In this document: piece by piece, positions 1 to 5,735 of the stretch | Numbering within the stretch: position 1 is the stretch's first letter | Layout: each line of letters opens with the position of its first letter | Assembly: GCA_946529195.1 (NCBI GenBank) | Contig: CAMMZE010000086.1 | Span: forward strand, 1-5,735 | DNA from: an uncultured Lachnospiraceae bacterium | GTDB taxonomy: Bacteria > Bacillota_A > Clostridia > Lachnospirales > Lachnospiraceae | DNA length: 5,735 nucleotides | Direction of reading: 5' to 3' | Notes under the pieces: generated by a model | Databases searched by the model: none | Told to the model about the DNA's origin: nothing | What the model saw: only the letters and a program-made list of their open reading frames with translations | Program-made: the position numbers and the translations under genes

Positions 1-6
1 AACGGA

Positions 7-41
7 TATAATTATACTAATAGAAATGATACATATATAAT
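7..41 (+). promoter_or_regulatory. Probable promoter region of glgB
   Basis: Bases 1-45 are very AT-rich and contain three -10-like hexamers: TATAAT at 7-12, TATACT at 13-18 and TATAAT at 36-41. The 36-41 copy would start transcription near base 48 and leave a leader of about 22 bases before the start codon. It has no recognisable TTGACA at the usual spacing (the best alignment falls on TTATAC at 12-17). The 7-12 copy would need a -35 box outside the window. Which hexamer is used cannot be decided from sequence alone. Confidence 0.45.
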
Positions 42-56
42 CCACATGTTCCAGAC

Positions 57-61
57 AGGAG
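57..61 (+). promoter_or_regulatory. Ribosome binding site deciding the glgB start
   Basis: AGGAG lies 8 bases before the ATG at 70. The upstream in-frame ATG at 46 has only AT-rich sequence before it and no Shine-Dalgarno match, so translation most likely starts at 70. The protein is then 595 residues rather than 603. Confidence 0.8.
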
Positions 62-69
62 ATGTTTCC

Positions 70-1857
70 ATGAATTATCATGAGTTTTATACCGGACATG
101 TTTTTGACGCTTACCGTCATCTCGGCTGCCGCTATACACCGGATGAAAGCACTTTTACCGTATTTGCGCCGGCAGCTTCCCGCGTCTGTCTGACCGGCCA
201 GTGCAACGATTGGGCAGAAACGGATCTGCACCGCATCCACAACGGCCAGTTCTGGCAGCTGACTCTTCCCGGCATTCCCGAAGGAATGCTCTACAAATAC
301 CGGATCTACCACGGAGAAAACTATACAGACCACTGCGACCCTTATGGCTTTGGGATGGAACTGCGTCCCGCCTTCGCTTCCATCGTGCGTGACCTGGACC
401 GTTTCACCTTCCGTGATGGCGGTTGGATGAACAGCCGGACAGACTGTAAGGACCGTCCGCTCAGCATCTATGAGGTCCATCTGGGATCCTGGAAACGCAG
501 CAATCAGGAACCCGGTTTTCTGAACTACCGTGAGATTGCCCGTGCTCTGGTTCCTCATCTGAAAAGATATCATTACACACATGTAGAAGTGATGCCCCTG
601 GCCGAGCACCCCAGTGACAATTCCTGGGGCTATCAGTGCACCGGCTTTTTCAGCCCGACTGCCCGCTTCGGCACTCTGGATGACCTCAAATATTTTGTTG
701 ACCATCTCCACAGAAACGAAATCGGCGTCATCATGGACTTTGTGCCTGTCCATTTTGCTTCCGACAGCTACGGTCTCCTGAATTTTGACGGAACTCCCCT
801 CTACGAGTATCCCAACAATGATATCAGCTACAGTGAATGGGGCAGCCCCAATTTCAACCATTCCCGCTGTGAGATCCAGTCTTTTCTGCAGTCCTGCGCC
901 TATTACTGGCTCAAAGAATACCATTTTGACGGCCTGCGCATGGATGCCATCAGCAATATCATCTACTGGCAGGGCAGCCAGCAGCGCGGCATCAACACAA
1001 ACGCCACAGAGTGGCTCCGCAATATGAACCGGACTTTGAAGGAAGTCTTCCCCTCAGTCATGCTGATCGCAGAAGACTCCAGCTCTTTAGCCGGTGTTAC
1101 AGCACCGGTTGATCAGGGAGGCCTGGGCTTTGATTATAAGTGGGACATGGGATGGATGAATGATACCCTCAACTTTTTCCGCACCGATCCGCCTTACCGG
1201 CCCCAGGAGTATCACAAGCTGACCTTCTCCATGATGTATTACTATAATGAAAACTATCTGCTCCCGCTCTCTCATGACGAGGTGGTCCACGGCAAGGCGA
1301 CCATCATCCAGAAAATGGCCGGCGGATACGAGCAGAAGTTCCCGCAGGTCAGAGCGCTTTACCTGTACATGATGACTCATCCCGGCAAGAAACTGAATTT
1401 CATGGGGAACGAAATCGCCATGTTCCGGGAATGGGATGAGAAGCGTGAGCCGGACTGGGATCTGCTTACCTATCCCCTTCATGATGCTTTTTCGCATTAC
1501 ATAAAAGAGCTGAACGCGCTTTATCTGGCGCATCCTGCTCTTTATGCAAATGACTATGACCGAAATGGTTTCTACTGGAATGATTGCAGTGAAGAAGGCC
1601 GCGTCCTGTATGCTTTTGAAAGACGGGGAGGCGGGGAGCGTATCCTCACAGTAATGAACTTGTCTGATCAGCCTGCAGATGCCTTCTCTTTCGCTGTCCG
1701 CAACGCGTCCTCGCTTCAGCTTCTGCTCGACAGCGACGATTCCCGCTGGAGCGGCAGCGGCAGATATGATTCCGCCCGCTGTCCGTCTGTCAAAGACGGC
1801 ACTGTCACTGTCTCCTCTGCTGCTTTCTCCGCACAGATGTATCTGGTCAGAGATTAA
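70..1857 (+). CDS. glgB: 1,4-alpha-glucan branching enzyme (GH13, GlgB)
   Basis: This cytoplasmic enzyme cuts alpha-1,4 glucan chains and re-attaches them through alpha-1,6 bonds during glycogen synthesis. Numbering from the ATG at 70 (595 residues), an N-terminal CBM48-type sandwich spans about 18-105. The GH13 barrel opens with YEVHLGSW (134-141). Motif I is DFVPVHF (from 223) and motif II DGLRMDA, with nucleophile Asp292. Motif III is IAEDSS with acid/base Glu335, and motif IV LSHDEVVHGK with Asp403. A C-terminal beta domain fills roughly 500-595. All three catalytic acids are present, so it should be active. It is shorter than E. coli GlgB (728 residues): it lacks the extra N1 domain and has about 43 residues between motif II and III acids, against about 53 in E. 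coli. The Asp-Asp-Glu frame and the HDEVVHGK signature favour branching enzyme over other GH13 enzymes. The gene appears monocistronic, and its last 11 bases overlap the convergent phosphoesterase gene. Confidence 0.95.
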   Translation: MNYHEFYTGHVFDAYRHLGCRYTPDESTFTVFAPAASRVCLTGQCNDWAETDLHRIHNGQFWQLTLPGIPEGMLYKYRIYHGENYTDHCDPYGFGMELRPAFASIVRDLDRFTFRDGGWMNSRTDCKDRPLSIYEVHLGSWKRSNQEPGFLNYREIARALVPHLKRYHYTHVEVMPLAEHPSDNSWGYQCTGFFSPTARFGTLDDLKYFVDHLHRNEIGVIMDFVPVHFASDSYGLLNFDGTPLYEYPNNDISYSEWGSPNFNHSRCEIQSFLQSCAYYWLKEYHFDGLRMDAISNIIYWQGSQQRGINTNATEWLRNMNRTLKEVFPSVMLIAEDSSSLAGVTAPVDQGGLGFDYKWDMGWMNDTLNFFRTDPPYRPQEYHKLTFSMMYYYNENYLLPLSHDEVVHGKATIIQKMAGGYEQKFPQVRALYLYMMTHPGKKLNFMGNEIAMFREWDEKREPDWDLLTYPLHDAFSHYIKELNALYLAHPALYANDYDRNGFYWNDCSEEGRVLYAFERRGGGERILTVMNLSDQPADAFSFAVRNASSLQLLLDSDDSRWSGSGRYDSARCPSVKDGTVTVSSAAFSAQMYLVRD

Positions 1858-2461
1858 GGTCCCGGTCCGGGATCTGCAGCATATAATATCCGCAGCAATT
1901 GATGATCTTGCTGCCGCTCTCATGGACCCGTTCTCTCCTGAAGGAATAATCGTAAGCCTGGTGCACATGGCCATGCAGCATATAAGCCGGCCTGTGCTCC
2001 AAAAGGAAATCATGAAAGCATGCAAAACCTCTGTGGGGGAGGTCATCCAGATCCCCCATTCCTCTCGCCGGTGCGTGGGTTACAAAAAGATCCACGCCGC
2101 CGGCTTTTTTGATTTTGCACCTTAGCTTTCGGATTCTCCAGCTCATCTGCCGTTCCGAATACATACAGCCGCCTTCCCTGTAACGGAGACTCCCCCCCAG
2201 GCCGGCGATCCGGATACCGCGATATACAAATACCTTTCCGTCTATATCCATGCATCCTTCCGGGGGAGCTGATGCATAGGAATCATCGTGATTGCCCCGA
2301 ACATAGACAAGAGGTACATTTACCATAGTCGTCAGAAATTCCAGATATTCTTTTTTCAAGTCGCCGCAGGAGATGATCAGGTCTACGCCTTTCACCTTAT
2401 CCGGCGAATAATAGTCCCATAGTCCCGGGCTTACCTCATCTGAAACAGCCAGTATCTTCAT
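1847..2461 (-). CDS. Calcineurin-like metallophosphoesterase, small
   Basis: This 204-residue protein has the calcineurin-like phosphoesterase motif series: Asp8 in VSDEVS (motif I), CGD at 32-34 (motif II), GNHD at 56-59 (motif III), TH at 128-129 (motif IV) and HGHVH at 163-167 (motif V). Such proteins bind two metal ions and hydrolyse phosphoesters, but the substrate cannot be read from the sequence. Motif I is normally Asp-x-His; here the His position is Val10, so one metal ligand is missing or replaced. There is no signal peptide or membrane segment, so it should be cytoplasmic. I chose the ATG at 2461 because it gives the family-typical MKILAVSD beginning. The reading frame is open back to an ATG at 2518, but that start would add 19 unfolded-looking residues and overlap the upstream gene. 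The gene follows the phosphohexomutase by 28 bases and is probably cotranscribed with it. Its 3' end overlaps glgB by 11 bases. Confidence 0.88.
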   Translation of the reverse strand: MKILAVSDEVSPGLWDYYSPDKVKGVDLIISCGDLKKEYLEFLTTMVNVPLVYVRGNHDDSYASAPPEGCMDIDGKVFVYRGIRIAGLGGSLRYREGGCMYSERQMSWRIRKLRCKIKKAGGVDLFVTHAPARGMGDLDDLPHRGFACFHDFLLEHRPAYMLHGHVHQAYDYSFRRERVHESGSKIINCCGYYMLQIPDRDLNL

Positions 2462-2471
2462 GGCAGAAAAT

Positions 2472-2478
2472 TCTCCTT
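2472..2478 (-). promoter_or_regulatory. Ribosome binding site of the phosphoesterase gene
   Basis: On the minus strand AAGGAGA precedes the ATG at 2461 with 10 bases between. The spacing is slightly long but usable. It supports the internal start over the ATG at 2518. Confidence 0.65.
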
Positions 2479-2489
2479 CTCCGGACTTT

Positions 2490-4034
2490 TTATGCCTGCA
2501 GCCTGCTGCACTTGTCAAAGAACGGCTTCATTCTGGAAAGAATAATCTGCACGCCGCCCTGGGCTTTTGACTCCACATTCATAGGCATCACAGGATCATG
2601 GAGGGATTTGCGCAGCAAAAGCCATCCCTTCACCTGCTCGTCATCAAAGGCGATCCTGATGCCTTCATAATTAGGCTCCACAATCTGCATACCTTCCTGG
2701 CGGGCAGCAAAAGCGTGCAGCTCATCCAGTACCCAGCTGCCGTATTCCTTAAAATCACGGGGATCGTCTGCATCATCTGTGATATCAAAACGGATTTCCT
2801 CCGCCTGGGCAGGATGGGCCAGACCGGCGATCAGTTCCGAAATATCTCTGCCTTCTCTGCGCATGACAGCAAGACGGGAGATGATCTTGACACTCAGATA
2901 TGCTCCGTCATCGGAAAAATAATTCTCCCGGAAAGCGCCGTGGCCGGATGTCTCGATGGCCAGCTCGCACTCCTGTCCCTGCTGGTTGAGCTCAATTCCC
3001 TTATCAATGACGTTTTTATAGCCTCTCTTGAAACGCAGATGTTTCAGTCCCAGCTCTTTTTCCAGGAAGAGGTTCAATTCATCGGAAGTGACAGAATCCG
3101 TCACAACAACAGAGCCCGGATACTTTTCGCTGACAATCGCCGCCAGCATGGCAATCAGGGTGTTTCGATTGACCTCGGTCCCGTCTGCCAGGACAACTGC
3201 CCCGCGATCTCCATCGCAGTCAAAGATTACGCCCAGATCTGCCCCTGCCTCCAGAACCGCTGCTCTCACGGCATCCATGGCATCCGGATTTTCCGGGTTG
3301 GGAACATGATTGGGGAACATTCCGTCCGGTTCCAGATAGACACTTCCGGAGACATCAGCCCCCAGAGGCGCAAGAATCTGACCGGGGAAAAAGCCCGCCG
3401 CGCCGTTGCCCGCATCGACTACGATGTGAAGTCCGGAAAGGGGCTTCTCATCTGCCCCGGCACCGGTCTCTCTGCGGATCACTTCCTGCATATGCCTGCA
3501 GTACAAACCTGTCAGGTCGAATTCCTTGCAGCAGGATTCTGTGCCTTCCGGCGCCTGATAATCGGTCACACTTCCCGCTTCTGCGGCTTTTTGTGCCGCA
3601 TTCTTAAGGATTCCGGTCAGAGCTCCCTTGGTCAGAGACCCTTCCCTGGTAAAAAATTTCATTCCGCTGCGGTTAAAGGGCAGATGACTGGCTGTGATCA
3701 TAATCGCCGCATCAAAGCCACTCTCTGGTAAAACCGTTGACTGGAACATAGCCGGTGTAGAAGTCAGTCCGCACATAAATACCTGCGTTCCCCACAAGCC
3801 GCGGATGCAGCCCTCACTCATCTGGGGCCCTGTGATCCGGCTGTCCCTGCCTACGCCAATCTTCAGTTCTTCACGTCCGCACCCACTCTGCTGTGCCACA
3901 TAATCAGCAAATGCGTCTGCAACATAAGCTGCAATATCAGGCGTAATCGTCATTTCTTCTTTCTCTGTGGCGATTGCCGCCCCGCGCACGTCATTTCCAT
4001 TTTGTATTCTTGAAAAAACCCGCTCAAATTCCAC
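2490..4034 (-). CDS. Phosphoglucomutase/phosphomannomutase family enzyme
   Basis: This is a 514-residue alpha-D-phosphohexomutase, a cytoplasmic enzyme that moves phosphate between C6 and C1 of a hexose through a phosphoserine; glucose or mannose phosphate is the likely substrate. The domains appear in the expected order. NGNDVRG (12-18) is the N-terminal phosphate/sugar region and GRDSR lies at 62-66. TASHLP (114-119) carries the catalytic Ser116. DCDGDR (272-277) holds the Mg-binding Asp272, Asp274 and Asp276. ETSGHGAF (361-368) is the sugar-specificity loop. The C-terminal phosphate-binding loop reads RKSLHDPVMPMNVES (475-489), not the usual R-x-SGTEP-type loop, and TASHLP replaces the common TASHNP. 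These changes resemble a distinct subgroup that I recall in Firmicutes and plant chloroplasts, so substrate choice is uncertain. Translation starts at a GTG at 4034 behind a strong ribosome binding site. It has its own promoter and is followed after 28 bases by the phosphoesterase gene. Confidence 0.92.
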   Translation of the reverse strand: MEFERVFSRIQNGNDVRGAAIATEKEEMTITPDIAAYVADAFADYVAQQSGCGREELKIGVGRDSRITGPQMSEGCIRGLWGTQVFMCGLTSTPAMFQSTVLPESGFDAAIMITASHLPFNRSGMKFFTREGSLTKGALTGILKNAAQKAAEAGSVTDYQAPEGTESCCKEFDLTGLYCRHMQEVIRRETGAGADEKPLSGLHIVVDAGNGAAGFFPGQILAPLGADVSGSVYLEPDGMFPNHVPNPENPDAMDAVRAAVLEAGADLGVIFDCDGDRGAVVLADGTEVNRNTLIAMLAAIVSEKYPGSVVVTDSVTSDELNLFLEKELGLKHLRFKRGYKNVIDKGIELNQQGQECELAIETSGHGAFRENYFSDDGAYLSVKIISRLAVMRREGRDISELIAGLAHPAQAEEIRFDITDDADDPRDFKEYGSWVLDELHAFAARQEGMQIVEPNYEGIRIAFDDEQVKGWLLLRKSLHDPVMPMNVESKAQGGVQIILSRMKPFFDKCSRLQA

Positions 4035-4042
4035 TGTCAGAT

Positions 4043-4050
4043 ACCTCCTT
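4043..4050 (-). promoter_or_regulatory. Strong ribosome binding site fixing a GTG start
   Basis: On the minus strand AAGGAGGT stands 8 bases before the GTG at 4034, an almost perfect anti-16S match at ideal spacing. An ATG a few bases further upstream is out of frame, so GTG is the real start of the phosphohexomutase. Confidence 0.85.
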
Positions 4051-4065
4051 ATCCATGCTGTTATC

Positions 4066-4074
4066 AGTATACCA
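4066..4074 (-). promoter_or_regulatory. Extended -10 promoter for the phosphohexomutase gene
   Basis: On the minus strand TGGTATACT is an extended -10 element (TG-N-TATACT, with the hexamer at 4066-4071). The -35 position holds only a weak TTTCCC at 17-base spacing, which an extended -10 can tolerate. Transcription would start near 4059, giving a leader of about 25 bases that contains the strong ribosome binding site. It lies in the 63-base gap after tadC and would separate metabolic gene expression from the Tad operon. Confidence 0.6.
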
Positions 4075-4097
4075 CAAAGGCCCCTTCCGGGAAACTG

Positions 4098-5480
4098 TTA
4101 CATGGACAACATGGCTGGCGCCATCACAATCACCAGAACCAGGATCAGGAGCATCATCATAGGCAGCAAAAGCCGGGTTCCTGCTGTCTCTCCCAGCTGA
4201 CGGGCCATCTCCCGTCGTCTGCGTTCTGCATCTTTTGCCTCCCGCATCATCATCTCCTGCATGCCTCGATTTCCTTTCCGTATCACCTGCATCAACAGCT
4301 GGCAGAATGGTGCATAGCCAGGCGTTCTAAGCCCAAATTCACGGTAAACTTCTGTTTCTGGAATGCCGGCATTCATCCTTCTAAGTGCATACTGCATCTC
4401 TCTTTTCAGATATTTGTTCTGCCTGTCATCCTCCTTGAGTATACTCTCCCAGCTTCGCCTGACAGTCATTCCTGCGCCAAGCATCAGAACCATACGCTGC
4501 ACAAAAACCGGATACTCTCTCTCCAGCTCCTTTTTTCTCCGGTCCATCTCTTTTTGCAGCCTGTCTTCCTGTCTGTACAAAATAAAGAATGCTGCTGACA
4601 GGAGCATTCCAGCCGCTGCAGGTAAAAACAGGCTTCTCTGATATTTCCAGACGACATCTTTTCCGCCAATCCGGGAAGGGAGAAGCAGGTCTTTTTCCTC
4701 TCTGGAAGATTCATCTGCCTTTTGAAGCGCTGCATCCAGCTTCTCCCGCAGGCTGTCTTGTTCGTCCCGGCTGATCCCGGTAATGATTACCGGATAGGTC
4801 ACTTCCTCTGTGAATTCCTCATAATGGATTACAGCCCGGACAGAAGTAGTGACCGGGAAACCTTCTGCTCCCATTTCCCCAAGCGAACCATCCTGCCGGA
4901 TCAGATTATAATCTTCTGGAATCCATTCTATACTGACAGGATTTCCGGGGAACGTGTCCGGAAAAGAAAGCGGCAATGTAACATGGCTCAGATCCGGATT
5001 CTCCCCGAGAAGCTTTTTGCCGATAAACTCTTTTACCGACTGCATGAGAGCTGCCCTCTCCTGTTCATTATATCTGCGCGGAGTTACAGAGACCGTTACA
5101 TTTTCCTTTTCTTCCCCTACTTCCGCCAAAAGATCAAAAGAACGGCTGCTTCCGTCTGCATCCATTCTCTCAATGCGGTTATCTTCTACATAAGGACTTT
5201 GGGCAAAACAGAAATAGATGGTAAATATGCACACGATCCCTGCAGCCAGGAAATAAAGGATCCCCAGTTTGCGAAGCACATGCTGTCGTACCATTTTTTC
5301 AGGATCAGCCCCGGGATACAGACAAGTGGCTGCCTCGGCAGACTTCCCGGTCAAGCTTCGGTATTTCAGAATTTTTTGCGGAACTGGCAGCATTTTCTTA
5401 TTCAATCTGCAGCTGAAAATGTATGCAAATACAGGAACAAAAACCGTGATCATGACCAGTATGCATAGAAAGAATTTCAT
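4098..5480 (-). CDS. tadC: TadC-like type II secretion F family membrane protein
   Basis: This 460-residue inner-membrane protein belongs to the GspF/TadC group, which with TadB forms the membrane platform of Tad pilus or secretion machines. Membrane segments are visible at about 2-23, 72-93, 283-302 and 436-458. The cytoplasmic F domain follows the third segment. It contains EREYPVFVQRM (320-330), LGAGMTVRRSWE (334-345), FGLRTPGYAPF (382-392) and ARQLGETAGTRLLLPM (426-441), the last two being typical TadC signatures. Usual TadC proteins are about 300 residues. Here an extra region of about 190 residues (94-282) sits between segments 2 and 3, rich in beta-type pattern and acidic residues and probably outside the membrane. 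The ATG at 5480 has an AGGGGG ribosome binding site 5 bases upstream and lies 12 bases after the tadB-like stop, so the two genes are cotranscribed. The F-family call is firm; the exact Tad role is inferred from the pairing with the tadB-like gene. Confidence 0.85.
   Translation of the reverse strand: MKFFLCILVMITVFVPVFAYIFSCRLNKKMLPVPQKILKYRSLTGKSAEAATCLYPGADPEKMVRQHVLRKLGILYFLAAGIVCIFTIYFCFAQSPYVEDNRIERMDADGSSRSFDLLAEVGEEKENVTVSVTPRRYNEQERAALMQSVKEFIGKKLLGENPDLSHVTLPLSFPDTFPGNPVSIEWIPEDYNLIRQDGSLGEMGAEGFPVTTSVRAVIHYEEFTEEVTYPVIITGISRDEQDSLREKLDAALQKADESSREEKDLLLPSRIGGKDVVWKYQRSLFLPAAAGMLLSAAFFILYRQEDRLQKEMDRRKKELEREYPVFVQRMVLMLGAGMTVRRSWESILKEDDRQNKYLKREMQYALRRMNAGIPETEVYREFGLRTPGYAPFCQLLMQVIRKGNRGMQEMMMREAKDAERRRREMARQLGETAGTRLLLPMMMLLILVLVIVMAPAMLSM
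4776..4994 (-). other. Putative Ig-like module within the TadC-like protein
   Basis: Residues about 163-235 of the TadC-like protein have the pattern of atypical bacterial Ig-like repeats. A DLSHVTLPLSFP strand is followed by VSIEWIPEDYNLI, then the turn RQDGSLG, then the alternating strands FPVTTSVRAVIHY and TEEVTYPVIIT. The run leucine-proline, Val-x-Ile-x-Trp, Asp-Gly and a closing hydrophobic strand is the order I recall for such domains. It precedes a helical stretch (238-262) and a membrane segment. This is pattern recognition and has not been tested by a profile search or a structure prediction. Confidence 0.4.
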
Positions 5481-5485
5481 ATGAG

Positions 5486-5491
5486 CCCCCT
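5486..5491 (-). promoter_or_regulatory. Ribosome binding site of the tadC-like gene
   Basis: On the minus strand AGGGGG lies 5 bases before the ATG at 5480, within the 12-base gap after the upstream stop codon. It is weaker than the phosphohexomutase site, which may mean that translation partly depends on ribosomes finishing the upstream gene. Confidence 0.5.
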
Positions 5492-5492
5492 T

Positions 5493-5735
5493 TCAGACCC
5501 GGATAGAAAGAATCCGCCGGCCGATCAGAAATGCCGCAATGTATAAGACAAGACCAGCCGCCATGATCACTCTTCCTGTCGGGGTCACGTATAATACATC
5601 CATGTATTCCGGTGAGCCAAGATTCATATAGATCAGGATTCCGGCAGGAACAGCCAGCATAACCTTTAATTCTGCCTTCCTGCCGGCCAGCAGGGTCTCA
5701 ATCTCCGCATTCATCTCCATCCTGACCGCTGCCAT
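5493..5735 (-). CDS. tadB: TadB-like F protein, C-terminal part (cut by window edge)
   Basis: Only the last 80 residues are in the window. The frame is open to the edge and the methionine at the edge is probably internal, so the true start lies outside. What can be seen is a short cytoplasmic stretch with EIETLLAGRKAELKVM, a membrane segment (about residues 24-40), a short loop containing SPEYMDVLYVTPTGR, a second membrane segment (about 54-72) and a tail ending GRRILSIRV. This matches the C-terminus of TadB proteins, where a GRKAE-type sequence leads into the last two helices, and the next gene is TadC-like, as in Tad operons. The ATPase (CpaF/TadA), pilin and TadE-type genes would be expected further right, but none is visible. 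The F domain itself is outside the window, so the call rests on the C-terminal pattern and on gene order. Confidence 0.7.
   Translation of the reverse strand: MAAVRMEMNAEIETLLAGRKAELKVMLAVPAGILIYMNLGSPEYMDVLYVTPTGRVIMAAGLVLYIAAFLIGRRILSIRV

Noticed and set aside
46..69. Upstream ATG extending GlgB by 8 residues
   Set aside because: There is no Shine-Dalgarno sequence before it, whereas AGGAG sits 8 bases before the ATG at 70.
1091..1108. Perfect inverted repeat CCGGTG-TTACAG-CACCGG
   Set aside because: It lies inside conserved glgB coding sequence (after motif III) with no T-tract or other regulatory context, so it is probably chance.
1087..2046. Minus-strand open frame (319 codons) opposite glgB and overlapping the phosphoesterase
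   Set aside because: It crosses two well-supported genes in other frames and its protein has no coherent motif.
2090..2115. GC-rich stretch followed by six T residues on the plus strand (CGCCGCCGGC then TTTTTT)
   Set aside because: It is inside the phosphoesterase coding sequence on the opposite strand and more than 200 bases past glgB. The GC part cannot form a good stem with a normal loop.
2462..2518. Upstream ATG extending the phosphoesterase by 19 residues
   Set aside because: It would overlap the phosphohexomutase coding end, and the extension precedes the family-typical MKILAVSD beginning that has its own ribosome binding site.
2598..3731. Long plus-strand open frame (377 codons) antisense to the phosphohexomutase gene
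   Set aside because: It lies wholly opposite a confidently identified gene, has no ribosome binding site before its ATG, and its translation shows no recognisable domain. It is best explained as a shadow of codon bias.
4078..4097. CCC-GGAA-GGG minus-strand hairpin after tadC
   Set aside because: The stem is only 3 bp and only three T residues follow, too weak to call a terminator.
4722..5468. Plus-strand open frame (248 codons) opposite tadC
   Set aside because: It is a mirror of the tadC-like gene and its translation is low in coherent pattern, with no membrane or domain signature and no ribosome binding site.

Overview
The window looks like part of a Clostridia chromosome, most plausibly Lachnospiraceae. 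The reasons are near-balanced base composition, strong AGGAGG-type ribosome binding sites, tight gene packing, and protein types that I associate with that group: a short GlgB, a phosphohexomutase with the TASHLP/SLHDP signature, a small SDE-type phosphoesterase, and long TadB/TadC proteins. This placement comes from recall of families, not from a database search. I see no mobile element, tRNA, rRNA or CRISPR array.

Layout. On the plus strand, bases 70-1857 encode a complete glycogen branching enzyme (glgB) with a likely promoter in bases 1-45. Everything else is on the minus strand. Read in the direction of transcription (right to left), these are the C-terminal part of a TadB-like type II/IV-pilus-type F protein (5735-5493, its 5' end outside the window), a TadC-like F protein (5480-4098), a phosphoglucomutase/phosphomannomutase family enzyme (4034-2490), and a small calcineurin-like phosphoesterase (2461-1847). 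The phosphoesterase and glgB converge and overlap by 11 bases. No stretch of 300 bases lacks a gene; the longest gap is 63 bases (4035-4097) and it holds a promoter and ribosome binding site.

How the genes fit together. tadB and tadC are 12 bases apart and form the 3' end of a Tad-type (tight adherence) secretion or pilus operon whose ATPase and other parts would lie to the right. An extended -10 promoter just after tadC suggests that the phosphohexomutase and phosphoesterase form a separate two-gene unit (28-base gap). Phosphohexomutase (glucose-6-P to glucose-1-P) and branching enzyme both suit glycogen metabolism, but they are on opposite strands, so a shared role is inference.

Most of the window is ordinary housekeeping sequence. 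The most interesting feature is the TadC-like protein: between its second and third membrane segments it carries an extra region of about 190 residues, predicted to be outside the membrane, part of which reads like an atypical bacterial Ig-like module. Secondary points are a phosphoesterase lacking the usual motif-I histidine, a phosphohexomutase with a non-canonical phosphate-binding loop, and a branching enzyme with a shortened segment between catalytic motifs II and III.
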